Source: Prorocentrum cordatum
Taxonomy: Eukaryota; Sar; Dinophyceae; Prorocentrales; Prorocentraceae
Reading direction: 5' to 3'
Assembly (NCBI GenBank): GCA_963575745.1
Contig: CAUYUJ010019370.1
Coordinates: 42,001-106,000 of the forward strand
DNA: 64,000 nucleotides
Shown here: positions 42,221 through 53,400 of the stretch, piece by piece
How the letters are laid out: the number at the start of each line of letters is the position of its first letter
How positions within the stretch are numbered: the stretch's first letter is position 1
Notes under the pieces: generated by a model
What the model saw: only the letters and a program-made list of their open reading frames with translations
What the model was told of the DNA's origin: nothing
Database searches by the model: none
Translations under genes and position numbers: made by a program

Positions 42221-42782
42221 ATGAAGGAATCATATTTTTAAGTTCAACAAGAAACAGAGGAAGAGAACGATAACGAATAATAGTCACAATGCTACTAACA
42301 GGTCTAAGGTGGATAATATGAATACCATTAAGAATACACAGCTGGGAAAAGTTATATCAAACCAACAAGACGACGAACATCTTGAATGATCTGCAGACGG
42401 CGACGCCCAAATATGATCATTTAGTGTTATTCGCTTTTCAATTTTGACAGCGTGCGCAGGCGTGTGCCATGGGCCAGGCGATCGGTCTGCCAGGTTTTGA
42501 CTTGCGCGTCCGGTGGCCACATAGGGAGGCGGATGCCACTGAATGCCCGGGTTCTCGACCAAGCGAATCATTCACAGGGCCGCTGGCGTGGGCGGTTCCA
42601 CGTTCGGTCTTGCGGCTTCGTTCCCACAGTCGGATGGCGAACATCCACCGCGCAATGCAGACGAGACGTTTTCCGTAACGTTGACTGGCGGATGTCGCTT
42701 GATGCGACGGGCCCCGCCTGGTCTGATTCGACATCGTTTCGGCTTCCATCTTTATGCCAGTGTGTGAAACATTTTTTTTCAA
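42221..42782. other. No gene recognised
   Basis: AT-richer at 42225-42450, otherwise mixed. Confidence 0.35.
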
Positions 42783-43200
42783 CGGGGATGGGTAACTCTG
42801 CCCACGTGTTGGGTTTCTGCGCGATTCCCTCTGGTCCTATAGCGTGCCTCCCTGTGGGCCCTGTGGGACGTGTGAGACTTGTGGGCCCTCTGGGACTTAT
42901 GCAGCTTGTGCGACCTGCGAGACATGCGAGTCCTGGGCGACCTGCGGGATCGGTGGAACTTGCGGGGCTGTGATTTGTGCGACCTGTGGGACCTGCGAGA
43001 CCTGCGGGCACTGCGGGGCCCGTAGAGCTTCTGGGAGTCGTGGGACCTGTGCGACCTGTGGAACCTGTGGGATCTGTGGGACTTGTTGGACTTGTGGGAC
43101 CTACGGGACCTGCGAGCCCAGTGGGGCCTGCGAGACCCGTGCGACCTGTAGGGCTTGGGGGACCTTTGGGATTGACAAGACCATTGGGACAAGTGGGGCG
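42783..43200 (+). repeat. CTGTGGGAC 9-bp minisatellite with duplicated head
   Basis: The head (42786-42955) duplicates 44052-44215, including GGGTAACTCTGCCCACGTG. It runs into about 25 copies of a 9-bp CTGYGGGAC unit. Different frames give Cys-Gly-Thr or Gly-Pro-Val peptides, so no frame is favoured. Confidence 0.85.
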
Positions 43201-43840
43201 TTGTCCGACGAACCGTGTTGACGATCCGGCGGGGGGCGGGTTCTAGAATGTAGCGTCACACGCGGGATGCAATTCAGGTTGCCCGGCAATCCCACTTAAC
43301 GATCGCGCGGGTGCGGGTCCAGTGTGCGAATTCGTATACATAACGCATTTCGCGTAAAATGTCGTGCCTGGGTGTGCCCATTTTACGATCTGGCTTTTCC
43401 GCGTTTAGTGTGTGAACAAAGAACAGAACGGGAAGCATCCATCGTCCCTTTTTGTTGAACAGAAAACTTTGTTAAAATAATGGAGGAAACAGTGCAACAT
43501 AAATATTTCAATTTCATGTTTGACATTCACGGATTTCCACTTTACGATGGATGCTCCCCGTCCTTTTTTCGCGCACGAAAAACGCAGCCACTTTACGTGA
43601 CATGCGTTCCGTGTCTGATTTTACACGCTAAATTTGCCACCGCCCGATTTCACGGGGGTCTTTCGGCAACTATATGAGTTGTCATAGTGAGCCCGCCCGC
43701 GTCCAATCGTTGTTTCGCCAGACGTCGACAATTTGCCGCCTGGAACGAATTTTCACAGTGAGCCCGTTTCTGCTTAGCTTTCGCTCCTCCGCGGAGATTC
43801 ATCAGCATCGTCACTCGCCTCCTCCTAATCCTCCTGCTCC
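43201..43840. other. AT-rich island, no gene
   Basis: Recurrent TTTACG/CACTTTACG words at 43340-43660. A 65-codon frame at 43480-43677 has no motif and AT-rich codons unlike the credible exons. Confidence 0.4.
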
Positions 43841-44050
43841 CTGTTTCTTTGCATGTTCATGTTCTTTTCCCTCGCGCTCCCCCCTGCCATCCCAGGGGAA
43901 CAACGACAGACCACGGCAGCCGTCCAGATACCATCTCATTTATCAGGGACCGCGCGCTTCCCATTCCATCTGCCCGAGCGGCAAAACTTGCCGACGCTAT
44001 AAGGAAATTGCCGCCAGAACGTCTGGCGCACACCCACGCAGGTTCGACAT
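43841..44050 (+). other. Possible coding fragment
   Basis: One frame reads DTISFIRDRALPIPSARAAK and LADAIRKLPPERLAHTHAGS. It looks protein-like but has no recognised motif and runs into the repeat at 44052. Confidence 0.2.
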
Positions 44051-45200
44051 CCATGGGTAACTCTGCCCACGTGTTGGGTTTCCGCGCGATTCCCCCTGGT
44101 CCTTTAGCCTGCCGCCTTGTGGGTCTTGTGGGACGTGTGAGACTTTTGGGCCCTGTGGGACTTATGCGGCTTGCGCGACCTGCGAGACATACAGGACCTG
44201 GGATACGTGTGGAATCGGTGGGGTTTGCAGGACCTGTGGGGCTTGTGCGACCTGTGGGGCCTGCGAGAGGTCCCACTGGGCTTCGGTGGAGCCCCCTATG
44301 GGGCCACGAAGCGCTGTACTGGGTGGGTGGGTGAGAATGCCAAATTGAGTGTTATGGGACACGTGCGGACGGTGGCACTGGGGGCTTCGGTGGAGCTCCC
44401 ATATGGGGCCACGAAGCTCCGTACTGGGTGGGTGAAAATGCCAAATGGGGTGTTCCGGGACGCATGCGGGCTGTGGCGCTGGGGGCTTCGGCGGAGCTCC
44501 TTCTGGGGTCAATGCCAAATTGGGTGTTTCGGGATGCATGCGGGTGGTCCCACTGGGGGTTTCGGTGGAGCTCCCTATGGGGCCACGAAGCTCTGCACTT
44601 GGGTGTGTGAAAATGCCAAATTGGGTGTTCCGGGACGCGCGCGGGCGGTCCTACCGGGGGCTTCGGTGGAGCTCCCTATGGGGCCACGAAACGGTGTATT
44701 GGGTGGGTGACAATGCCAAATTGGGTGTTCCAGGGCGCATGCGGACGTTGGCAGTGGGGGCGTCGGTGGAGCTCCTCGTGGGGCCACGAAGCGGTGTATT
44801 GGGTGAGTGAAAGTTGCAAATTAGGTATTCCAGGACGCGCGCGGACGGTGGCAGTGGCTCCGTATAGGGTTGCGAAACGTTGTGCTGTGTGGGTGGAAAT
44901 GCCAAATTGGGTGTTCTGGGACGCGTGCAAACAGTGCCATTGGGGGCTTCGGTGGAGCTCACTATGGGGACACGAAGCGCTGTACTGGGTGGGTGGAAAT
45001 GCCAAAGTGGGTGCTCCGGGACTCGCGCGGACGGTGGCATTGGGGGCTTCTGTGGAGCTCCTTATGGGGCCACGGGGCGCTGTACTGGGTGGGTGAAAAG
45101 GCTAATTTGGATGTTCCGGGACGCATGCGGACGGTGGCCTGGAGGCTTCGGTGGGGCTCCCTATGGGGCCAAGAAGCTTTGTACTGGGTGGGTGAGACGC
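44051..45200 (+). repeat. Duplicated head plus ~100-bp tandem array
   Basis: 44052-44275 repeats the head of 42786-42955. From 44275 about ten units of roughly 95-105 bp follow, each with GGGGCTTCGGTGGAGCTCC, GGGGCCACGAAGC and AATGCCAAATTGGG. Confidence 0.9.
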
Positions 45201-45600
45201 AGGGAGGAGGGAGGAGGGGGAGGAGGGAGGAGGGAGGAGGAAGGGAGGAGCGCGGGGACCGTCTCTTCAAAACGAGGACCCAACAACACAGGATGGTTGG
45301 GAAAAAGAAGAGGAAAATGAGGAAGGGGAGGATAAGTAGGACAAGGAGGAGGAGGAGGAGGAGGAGGAGGAAGAGGAGGAGGAGGAGGAGGATGAGGAGG
45401 AGGAAGAGAACGATGATGAGGAGGCAGGGGATGTGGAGGAGGAGGAGTAGGAGGGGGAGGAGGAGGAGGGGGAATATATGAGGAGGAGGGATACTATGAG
45501 GAGGAGGTGGAGAGGAGGGGGAGGAGGAGGAGGAGGAGGAGGAGGAGGAGGGGAGGAGGAGGAGGAGCAGGGGGAGGAAACGAAGGGGTAGGCGGAGGGG
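45201..45600 (+). repeat. GGA-rich tract
   Basis: (GGA)n with GAT and GAA variants. Confidence 0.9.
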
Positions 45601-45613
45601 AAAGGAGAAAAGG

Positions 45614-45832
45614 GTGGGTGAAGGATCTCGGGCCGCGGCACCCCTCAGCCAGTTGTCGGGTGCTCCCGCCGCCCGCTCGTCTGTCGGCGTTCGCTTGCAA
45701 TTCGCTGCCGCTTTCGAACATCGACTTGCCTTGGCTGACAAATCAGAGACGCAAGGTGGATACATAGCACATGGGGAGGTGGTTGTGCAGGCGGGTGGAC
45801 GAACACGGACAGTGTTGATGCGGGGGTCATGA
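45614..45832 (+). CDS. Possible exon fragment
   Basis: The frame reads SVGVRLQFAAAFEHRLALAD and KSETQGGYIAHGEVVVQAGG before a stop at 45830-45832. Protein-like composition but no family. It is bounded by microsatellites on both sides. Confidence 0.2.
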   Translation: MGEGSRAAAPLSQLSGAPAARSSVGVRLQFAAAFEHRLALADKSETQGGYIAHGEVVVQAGGRTRTVLMRGS

Positions 45833-45852
45833 TACGGGGTGGTTGTGACGAT

Positions 45853-46017
45853 GGGTGATGATGGTGATGATCACGATGATAGTAGTGGTGGTGGTGATGA
45901 TGATGATGATGATGATGATGATGAGGAGGAGGAGGAGGAGGAGGAGGAGGAGGAGGAGGAGGATTAGGAGGAGGAGTAGGAGAAGGAGGACGAGGACGAG
46001 GACGAGGAGGACTAGTG
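45853..46017 (+). repeat. (GAT)n then (GAG)n compound microsatellite
   Basis: GAT units to 45925, GAG units to about 45985, then degenerate GGA/GAC. Third instance of the same order. Confidence 0.95.
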
Positions 46018-46320
46018 CAAACCCAAGGCGCAACCGTCTGAGAAACTGTAGCCGTGCCGAAAAACCACTCCTGGGATTTCATCGCAGCGAATCGACGTGA
46101 CAGCTTCGCCCTGATAATCTCAAACAGTGCCAGAACACCGTTATTTAAGCGCTTCGATCATTCTGCCGGCCCTGGAGCGCTATTTGGGGCCTCTTGGGGC
46201 CGTCTTGGGGGCCTCTTGGGGGCTTCTTGGGAGCGTCTTGGGGCTCCTTGGCGGCGTCTTGGGCTCCCCTGGGGCCTCTTGGGGGGTCTTGGGGGCCCCT
46301 TGGGTCGGGAGGGGGGGAAG
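46018..46320 (+). repeat. Family C unit
   Basis: GGGGCCTCTTGGGGCCGTC words at 46175-46310 preceded by single-copy sequence. Confidence 0.7.
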
Positions 46321-46914
46321 TCGATTGCAGCCACCCCCTCGGAGGCCACGATCGTCGTGAGGGGTGGCGAAAAATAGCCTCCCCCCTGGGGATCGCCCAG
46401 GACCCGGCCGGGGGTCAGCCGGGGTACTTTCGTCCGGAGGCCCCCAGGGGCCGCCCCGCGCGCGCGAATTAGAAATATTGTTAAGCAGTTACGGGAGATC
46501 TTGGCACGCCTTTGGCCCGTTGGGCCGGCGAATTTTGATTTCAGCGCCGCGAGTAAACGTGATTGTCGCATCCTAACAATCAGAATTCGTGCCAAATACG
46601 GTTCCTGGCACTTTAGCCATACGACGTGTTGAGCATGCCGAAACTGTAAAGACGAATGCGCGCGGCGCTAAGGCGAGAGCCACCTTTCCCTTCCGGAGGT
46701 TCCCCTCCTACGCGTCCTTACAACGACGCGAAGATCGGGACAAAATCGGATCGGGATAACTCGAAATCTCTGAGAATCGGCGGGTTTGGAGGATTTATTG
46801 GGCGCCGCGGCCGCTCCAGAGCGTTCCGGAACGCTCTGAGAGCGCTCCGGAACGCTCTGGAGCGATTTATCCCGGTCCTAGCCCTGTTGTAGTCCTCTCG
46901 TCCCCCCTATCCGG
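46321..46914. other. Spacer with nested palindrome at 46812-46864
   Basis: No gene. The 53-bp sequence at 46812-46864 is nearly self-complementary overall and holds two smaller palindromes around TCCGGA (AGAGCGTTCCGGAACGCTCT and AGAGCGCTCCGGAACGCTCT). Confidence 0.55.
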
Positions 46915-47115
46915 GGTCCATCTCGATCCGATCTATCCGATCCGGTGCCGATTCTGGCCGACCCGATCCGATTCGAGCCCGGTGTTCCGTGGATCCGATG
47001 CGGCTCGAGGGTCGCAGGGCGTTGGTGTGCAGCCTGGCGAGGCCGACCCCGTTCGAATTCGACTCCGTGCTGATGCATGCCGATCCAACGCGCATTCCGA
47101 TTCGATGGTAATTGT
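46915..47115 (+). repeat. GATCCGAT element, second copy
   Basis: Homologous in word content and order to 36740-36960 (CCGATCCGATTCGA, TTCGAATTCGACTCCGTG, GATGCATGCCGATC). Confidence 0.6.
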
Positions 47116-47355
47116 TCCTGCTCTCCCCCCCCAATCACCTCCTCCTCGACCTCTGACCCCTCGAGCACTCCCTCCCCCACCCCTCCTGGGTTCGTCGTCG
47201 CCACCATCAACGCCATCGCCGTCGCCGCTGCCGCCGTCGTGGTCGCCGCCACCGTCGGCGCCTTCATCGTTGTAGGCGTCGTCAACGTAGTCATGGTTGT
47301 TGTCGTTATCCTTCGTCGCTGCTTCCACTGCCGCTGCCGCTGCCGCCGCCGCCGC

Positions 47356-47390
<35 letters not shown>

Positions 47391-47394
47391 CCGC

Positions 47395-47435
<41 letters not shown>

Positions 47436-47446
47436 CCGCGCCGCTG

Positions 47447-47536
<90 letters not shown>

Positions 47537-47918
47537 GTCGCCGTCGTCGTCGTCTTCCTCCCCGAGGTGAACACGCCGCCCGTGAGCGTGGCGAGCTCGG
47601 CCGAGCCGAGGGCTGCGCGCAGGCCCAGCCTCGGGCCAACCATCACCCCGCGCAGTGGGCCAGACAAAGAAGGGCTTCGGAGGGGAGGGCCAGACGCCTT
47701 GTCCTTTTAACGCTCCTCCAGCTCCTCCTCCTCCAGCTTCACTCCTCCTCCCCCTCCTTCTCATCCCCCTTCTTCCTTCTCCTCGTCCTTGTCCTCCTCC
47801 TCCTCCTCCTCCTCCTCACCCTTCCTCCTCCTCCTCCTCCTCCTCCTCCTCCTCCTCCTCCTCCTCCTCCTCCTCCTCCCTCTCCTCCCCCTTCTCCTGC
47901 TGCTCCTCCTCCTCGTCG

Positions 47919-47952
<34 letters not shown>

Positions 47953-47981
47953 CCCGTCGTCGTCGTCATCGTCGCCGTCGC

Positions 47982-48042
<61 letters not shown>

Positions 48043-48151
48043 CCCGTCGCCGTTCCCGTCGCCGTCGCCGTCGCTGTCGCCGTCGCCGTCGGCGCTGTCG
48101 TTTGTCGTCGGTCGTCGGTCTTCGATTGTCGTTAACGCCGTCCGTCGTCGT

Positions 48152-48191
<40 letters not shown>

Positions 48192-48427
48192 GGCCGGTGG
48201 ACGTTGTCGTCGTCGTCGTCGTTGTCGTCGTCGTCGTCGTCGTCGACGTCGGTCGCCGTCGTCGTCGTCGTCGTCGTCGTCGGCGTCTGTGTCGTCGTCG
48301 TCGTTCTCGTTGTCGTCGTCGTCGTTACCGTCGTCGTCGTTGTCGTCGTCGGCGTGGCCGGTCGCCGTTGTGGTTGTTGTCGTCAGTCGTCCGTCGTCGT
48401 CGTCGTGCCCGGTCGCCGTTGTTGTTC

Positions 48428-48471
<44 letters not shown>

Positions 48472-48476
48472 GAACA
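47116..48476 (+). repeat. GCC/GTC, TCC and GTC/GTT tracts
   Basis: (GCCGTC)n and (GTC)n at 47200-47540; TCC-rich 47710-47910; (GTC)n with GTT variants 47925-48417; (GTT)n 48418-48472. 47545-47700 is non-repeat GC-rich sequence. Confidence 0.95.
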
Positions 48477-49224
48477 TTATTTATTCTAAAGAATAATTAT
48501 TGTTGGGCCCCCTGGTGCGCGCCCCCCCTGCGCCGCCTAGGCCGCAGCTACATTTTCATCATTTTCGTGAGGAAGCCTCAGGTAAAACGATGTGATCAGA
48601 TCCGGTTGTTTTGTTGTAATCCGCTTTCCCTTGCAAAAAACACTATAAAATGACATTTCTTGTTCTAATATAATCAAATTTCAAGAATCCCTTGCAAAAA
48701 ATAAGGTAAAGTGGACATTCGCGCGCGCAAGACGAAATCCTTCCAAAAGCTTAGTGTTCGGAGCGATTTTAACATAAAAACATCAAAAAACCAATGGTTT
48801 TTCAACAAAAAAATGTCAAAATCTCATCCCGCGCGCTCTTGCGGATTCGTAGGAAACCCAACACTTTTTAAACATTTCTGTCAAACGGGCTTTTGCGAGC
48901 AACTTTTTCGAACTTCTGCGACAACGGTTGCGCACCTGCCAGGGCCATCATCCCTGTCAAATAATACCATGCGGGACACATTCGTTTTTTCTTCGCGCGC
49001 GCACGCCGTCGTCGTCGGCCGCGGGGCCCTGAATAGTAGCCACGGTCGTCCGCATGCCACGAAGTGAAGTGTCCGAACGTCATAGGGCGGGAAGCTGGGT
49101 GTGGGTGGTGGCGAAGAGTCGTTTGGAAATTTGGTAGAGCTTGAACCGGCCCCCCCACAAAGTGGGGGTATTGCCCGCCTCCTATGAAAACCCTGGCACT
49201 GGTGAGAACGGAGTGTCCCCAGTC
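48477..49224. other. AT-rich island, no gene
   Basis: 48550-48860 is AT-rich. CCCTTGCAAAAAA recurs at about 48629 and 48689. No coding signal. Confidence 0.4.
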
Positions 49225-49231
49225 TTAAATG

Positions 49232-49267
<36 letters not shown>

Positions 49268-49379
49268 ATCGTTGTCTGCCGTCGCCGCCGCCGCCGTCGT
49301 GAGTCGTCGGTCGTCTGTCGTCGTCGTCGTCGTCGTCGTCGTCGTTGTTCCCGTCGTCGCCGTCCGTGTCGTCGTTGTT

Positions 49380-49411
<32 letters not shown>

Positions 49412-49894
49412 CGTCGCCGTCGCCGTAGCGTCGCCGCCTTCGTCGGTCGACGGTCGTCGGTCTTCGGTCGTCGTCGTCGTCGCCGTCCGTCGTCGTCTGT
49501 CGTCGTCGTCGTCGTCGTCAATGTCGGTCTGCGTTGTCGTCGTCGTTGTCGTCGTCGTCGTGGCCGGTTGCCGTCGTTGTCGTTGTCGTCCGTCGTCGTC
49601 TGCCGTCGTCGTCGCCGTCGTCGTCAACGTCCAGTCTGCGTCGTCGTCGTCGTTGTCGTCGTCGTCGCGGTCAGTTGCCGTCGTTGTCTTTGTCGTCCGT
49701 CGTCCACCGTCCGTCGTGGTCCACGTCGTCGTCAGCTGCCGCCGCCGTCGTCGGTCGTCGGTCGTCGTCGTCGTCGTCGGCGTCGTCGTCTTTCCTTGTC
49801 GTCGTCGACGACGTCGATCGACGTCGTCGTCGTCGTTGTCCGTTGTCGTCGTCGTCGTCGTCGTTGTCGTTCGTCGTCGTTCGTCGTCGTCGTT

Positions 49895-49931
<37 letters not shown>

Positions 49932-50235
49932 TCGTCGTCGTCGTCGTCGTCGACGTCGCCGTCGCCGCCCCCGGAGGCACTCGGACGGTGGCGGCGGCGC
50001 CGCTCGGTGGGAGGCGGCCGCAGCTGCCATGGGCTCGCTGCCCGAGGAAGTTTCGGGGGGGCGTCGCTGTCGTCGTTGTTGTCGTCGTCGCAGTCGCAGT
50101 CGCCGTTGGTCTGAGGCCGTCCGAGTCGTCGTCGACGCCGTCGTCGTCGTCGTCATCGTCGTCGTCGATGCCGTCGTCGTCGGTCTGCGGCCGTCCGTGT
50201 CGTCCTCGTCGTCGTCGGTCAGCGGAGGAACAGGT
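49225..50235 (+). repeat. (GTT)n and (GTC)n tract
   Basis: (GTT)n at 49229-49268, then (GTC)n with GCC/GTT variants to 49965 and again 50080-50215, with a GC-rich spacer at 49970-50075. Confidence 0.95.
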
Positions 50236-50322
50236 ACCGGCGCCGTTGCTCGTCCTGGAGAGCCTTCGTCGCCACGGCTGGATTCTCTTTGAAATTCTTG
50301 ACGCTCCGCGTATCCCCACCAG

Positions 50323-50393
50323 TCCGTAACCCCCCTAGCTCAAGATCCGTAGCCCTTTTGGCTCAAGCCTGGCTCAAGCCGCTCTGGCTCAAG
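50323..50393 (+). other. Tandem spliced-leader relics
   Basis: Four leader-like units lie end to end. 50323-50344 is a diverged full-length copy (about 16 of 22 positions as I recall the leader). 50346-50367 matches at 21 of 22, with C for A at position 10 (TCCGTAGCCC...GGCTCAAG). 50368-50378 and 50379-50393 are 3' partial copies ending TGGCTCAAG; the last is 15 nt, the length left when splicing uses the AG inside the leader. Repeated trans-splicing and retroposition is the known explanation. It marks the 5' end of a processed gene copy running rightward. Confidence 0.85.
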
Positions 50394-50415
50394 CGGGCCT
50401 CAGCGGCTGGCCGGC

Positions 50416-53400
50416 GTGGCCGGGCTCCGCCCCTCGGTCCTCGGCCTCCCCGCCCGCGGGGGCGCGCGAGGGGTTCGCCCCCCTCCGCGCCCCCGCTCGC
50501 TCGGCCATGGAGTCGCGCTCGGCGCGGCGGCGGCGGCAGCGGCGCGCCGCCGCCCGCTGCGCCGCCGCCGCCGGCCTGGCCGGCCTGCTGCCGCCGCGGC
50601 CCGGCGTGGCCCCTGGCTGCCTCGGCGTTGCCGGCGGCGCCGCGCCGCGGCCGCCGCCGCCGCAGCGGCCGCCGCGGCCGTGGCGGCGGCCGGCCGCGGC
50701 GAGACCGCCGCGGCCGCCGGCGCTGTGGCGCGCGCTGCTGCTCTGGGGCCAGCCGCGGCGGCCGCGGCCGCGCGGGCGCGGCGGCTGCCGCCGGCCGCCG
50801 CGGCCGCTGGTGCCGCCGCTCCCGCCGCCGGCCTCCCCGCCGCGGCCGCCTTCGGGGCCGGTGCGGCCGCGAGGGCTGGGCCGGCTGGCGGCGGCGGCCT
50901 GCCCGCCGAGGCGCTCGCCGCGGCCGCCGCTGCTGCCGCCGGCTTCGCTGGTCATGAAGCTGGCGCCCAGCATCATCTCCTACGTCATCCTGAACAGCTG
51001 ACGCGAGAAGGGCAGGCGTTGGCAGTGGCAGCTGGCCGTGGCGCTGGTGAGCGAGATCCTGGTCGTGAAGCTGGAGCCCAACATCATCACGTACGGCACT
51101 GTGAACAGCGCGTGCGAGATGAGCAGGCGTTGGCAGCGGCAACAGATTCTGGCGCTGCTAATCGAGGCCCCGGTCGTGAAGCTGAAGCCCATGTTCATCA
51201 ACTCTGGCACGGTGAACAGCGCATGCGAGAAGAGCAGGCGTCGGCAGTGGCAGCAGACAGTGCCGCTGCTGGGCGAGATTGTGGCCGCGAAGCTGGAGCC
51301 CACCACCATCGCCAACGGCACTGGGACGAGCGCGTGAGAAAAGAGCAGGCGGCAGAAGCGGCAGCAGGCTGTGGCGCTGCTGAGCGAGATTGTGGCCGCG
51401 AAGCTGGAGCCCAACATCGCCTACGGCACTGTGAAGAGCACGTGCGAGAAGAGCAGGCGTCAGCAGCGGCAGCAGGTTGTGGCGCTGCTGAGCGAGATTG
51501 TGGCCGTGAAGCTGGATCCCAACATCATCACGTACGTCGCTGTGAACAGCGCGTGCGAGAAGAGGAGTCGTTGGCAGTGGTTGCAGACAGTGGCGCTGCT
51601 GAGCGAGATGGCGGTCGTGCAGGTGGAGCCCAACATCATCACCGACTACATCCTGAACAGCTGGTGCGAGAAGGGCGGGCGCGGGCAGTGACAGTAGGCA
51701 ATGGCGTTGCTGAGCGAGATGGTGGTCGCGCAGCTGGAGCCCAGCATCATCGCCTACAGCGCCCTGAACAGAGCGTGCGAGAAGAACAGGCGTTGGCAGA
51801 GACAGCAAACAAAGGCGCTGCTGAGCGAGATGGTGGTCGTGCAGCTGGGGCCCAGCATCATCCCCTGCAGCGCCCTGACCAGCGAGTGCGAGAAGAGCAG
51901 GCGTTGGCAGTGGCAGCAGGCAATGGCACTGCTGAGCGAGATGGCAGCAGCGGAGCTGAAGCCCAACATCATCACTCAGGTCACCCTGGCCAGCGCGTGC
52001 GAGAAGAGCAGGTGTTCGCTGTGGCTGCTGTCCTCGAGGACCAGTCCGCGGACATCACGGCTGCTGCGCGCAACTTTGCCTTCGCGGTGTTGACGTCCAG
52101 CGCCCCCGTGGCGGGCATTGCGAACGGCCGCCTTGCCAGGTTGGCGGTCCTCGGCATGTTCCTCCAGGACTGCCGGATTGGCCCCGCCCAGGGCGATGGG
52201 GCGCTGTGCACTGGATCCCCGCTGCGCGCCTTCAAGTTCGAGAGCGAGCTGGGCGTTCAGGGCCCCTCGGGCCTTTGGGGCCCTGCTGGTTGCGCAGCGG
52301 ATGGCTGCGCGGAAAATATCGTTCACCAGTGGCAGGCAGAGCTGAAGAACGGCCGCGTGGGCATGCTGGCGACCGTGGGCTACGTCGCGCCTGACATCGC
52401 TGGCAAACTGCCCAAGTCGCCTTCGGCTGACCTGGAGTTCGCAGACATCCCGCGCGGGCTCGTTGTGCCCCCGAAGGTTCCTGCCGCTGCCTGGGCGCAG
52501 ATCGTGGCGCCTGGCGCCGACGCGAGAGATCTCGATACTCACAACGACATCTCGGAACATAGCAGCAGCAGCAGCAACGCGCCACCCCCCGCTCCGTTGA
52601 CAGATGATGACGCCCCAGAGGGGAATCGAGAGGCGGTTGATGAGGCGGAGGAGGTCGTCGTCGAGGAGGTCCAGGAGAGATGCAGACACCAGCAGAGAAG
52701 CAGCAGCAGCAACAGGGTTTCTGCAGCCGCAGCAGCTGGGCAGCAGCAGCAGCAGCCGCAGCAGCAGGGCAGCAGCAACAGCTGCAGCAACTGCCGCAGC
52801 GGCTGCAGCAGCAGCAACAGGACCCAGCAGCAGCTGCGCCAGCAGCAGCAGGGCAGCAGCAGCAGCAACAGCACCCCGCAGGGCGGAGGACATGAGGCAG
52901 AGGTCATGATACCACCCCCCGCATCGTTGTCAGACGATGACGTCCCAGTGGGGAATCGAGAGGCGGTAGCTTGCAGTGACCAGTGCACAGCTCACGCTAC
53001 CCCCCCCCCCCCCCCCTTTCGGCAGCACCAGCAGGGCAAAGGAAAAGAGAGGGGGGGCACGGCGGAGGCGGCGGAGGCTGCGGAAGCCGCGGAGCACCCC
53101 CCTCAGAACAATCAGTCCGGCAGCAGTCCTCCGGGGGCGCCGCGCGCCCAGCAGGGGGGCCGCGGAGCAACCATCCAGACGCAGGACAGCGAAGCCATCC
53201 GCTGGCTCGTCGGGAGAAACCACTTCGCGAATATTCGCCCCCCTTCCCCTGTCAGTGAGCCTCTCACGGATGGCGAACCCCAGGCTCCCTCGCCGGCCGC
53301 CCAGGGCACCGCTGGCAAAGCAGCTCGCGCCCCGGCTATGAAAGCTGCGCCGCCGAGCGCGCGCGCGCCCAGCGCAGCCAGCGGCGCCCCGGAGACCGGA

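Noticed and set aside
42844-43221. Cys-rich frame with CGTCETC repeats, resembling a metallothionein
   Set aside because: It comes from a 9-bp minisatellite; other frames of the same DNA give collagen-like GPV or Ser/His repeats, and no frame is favoured.
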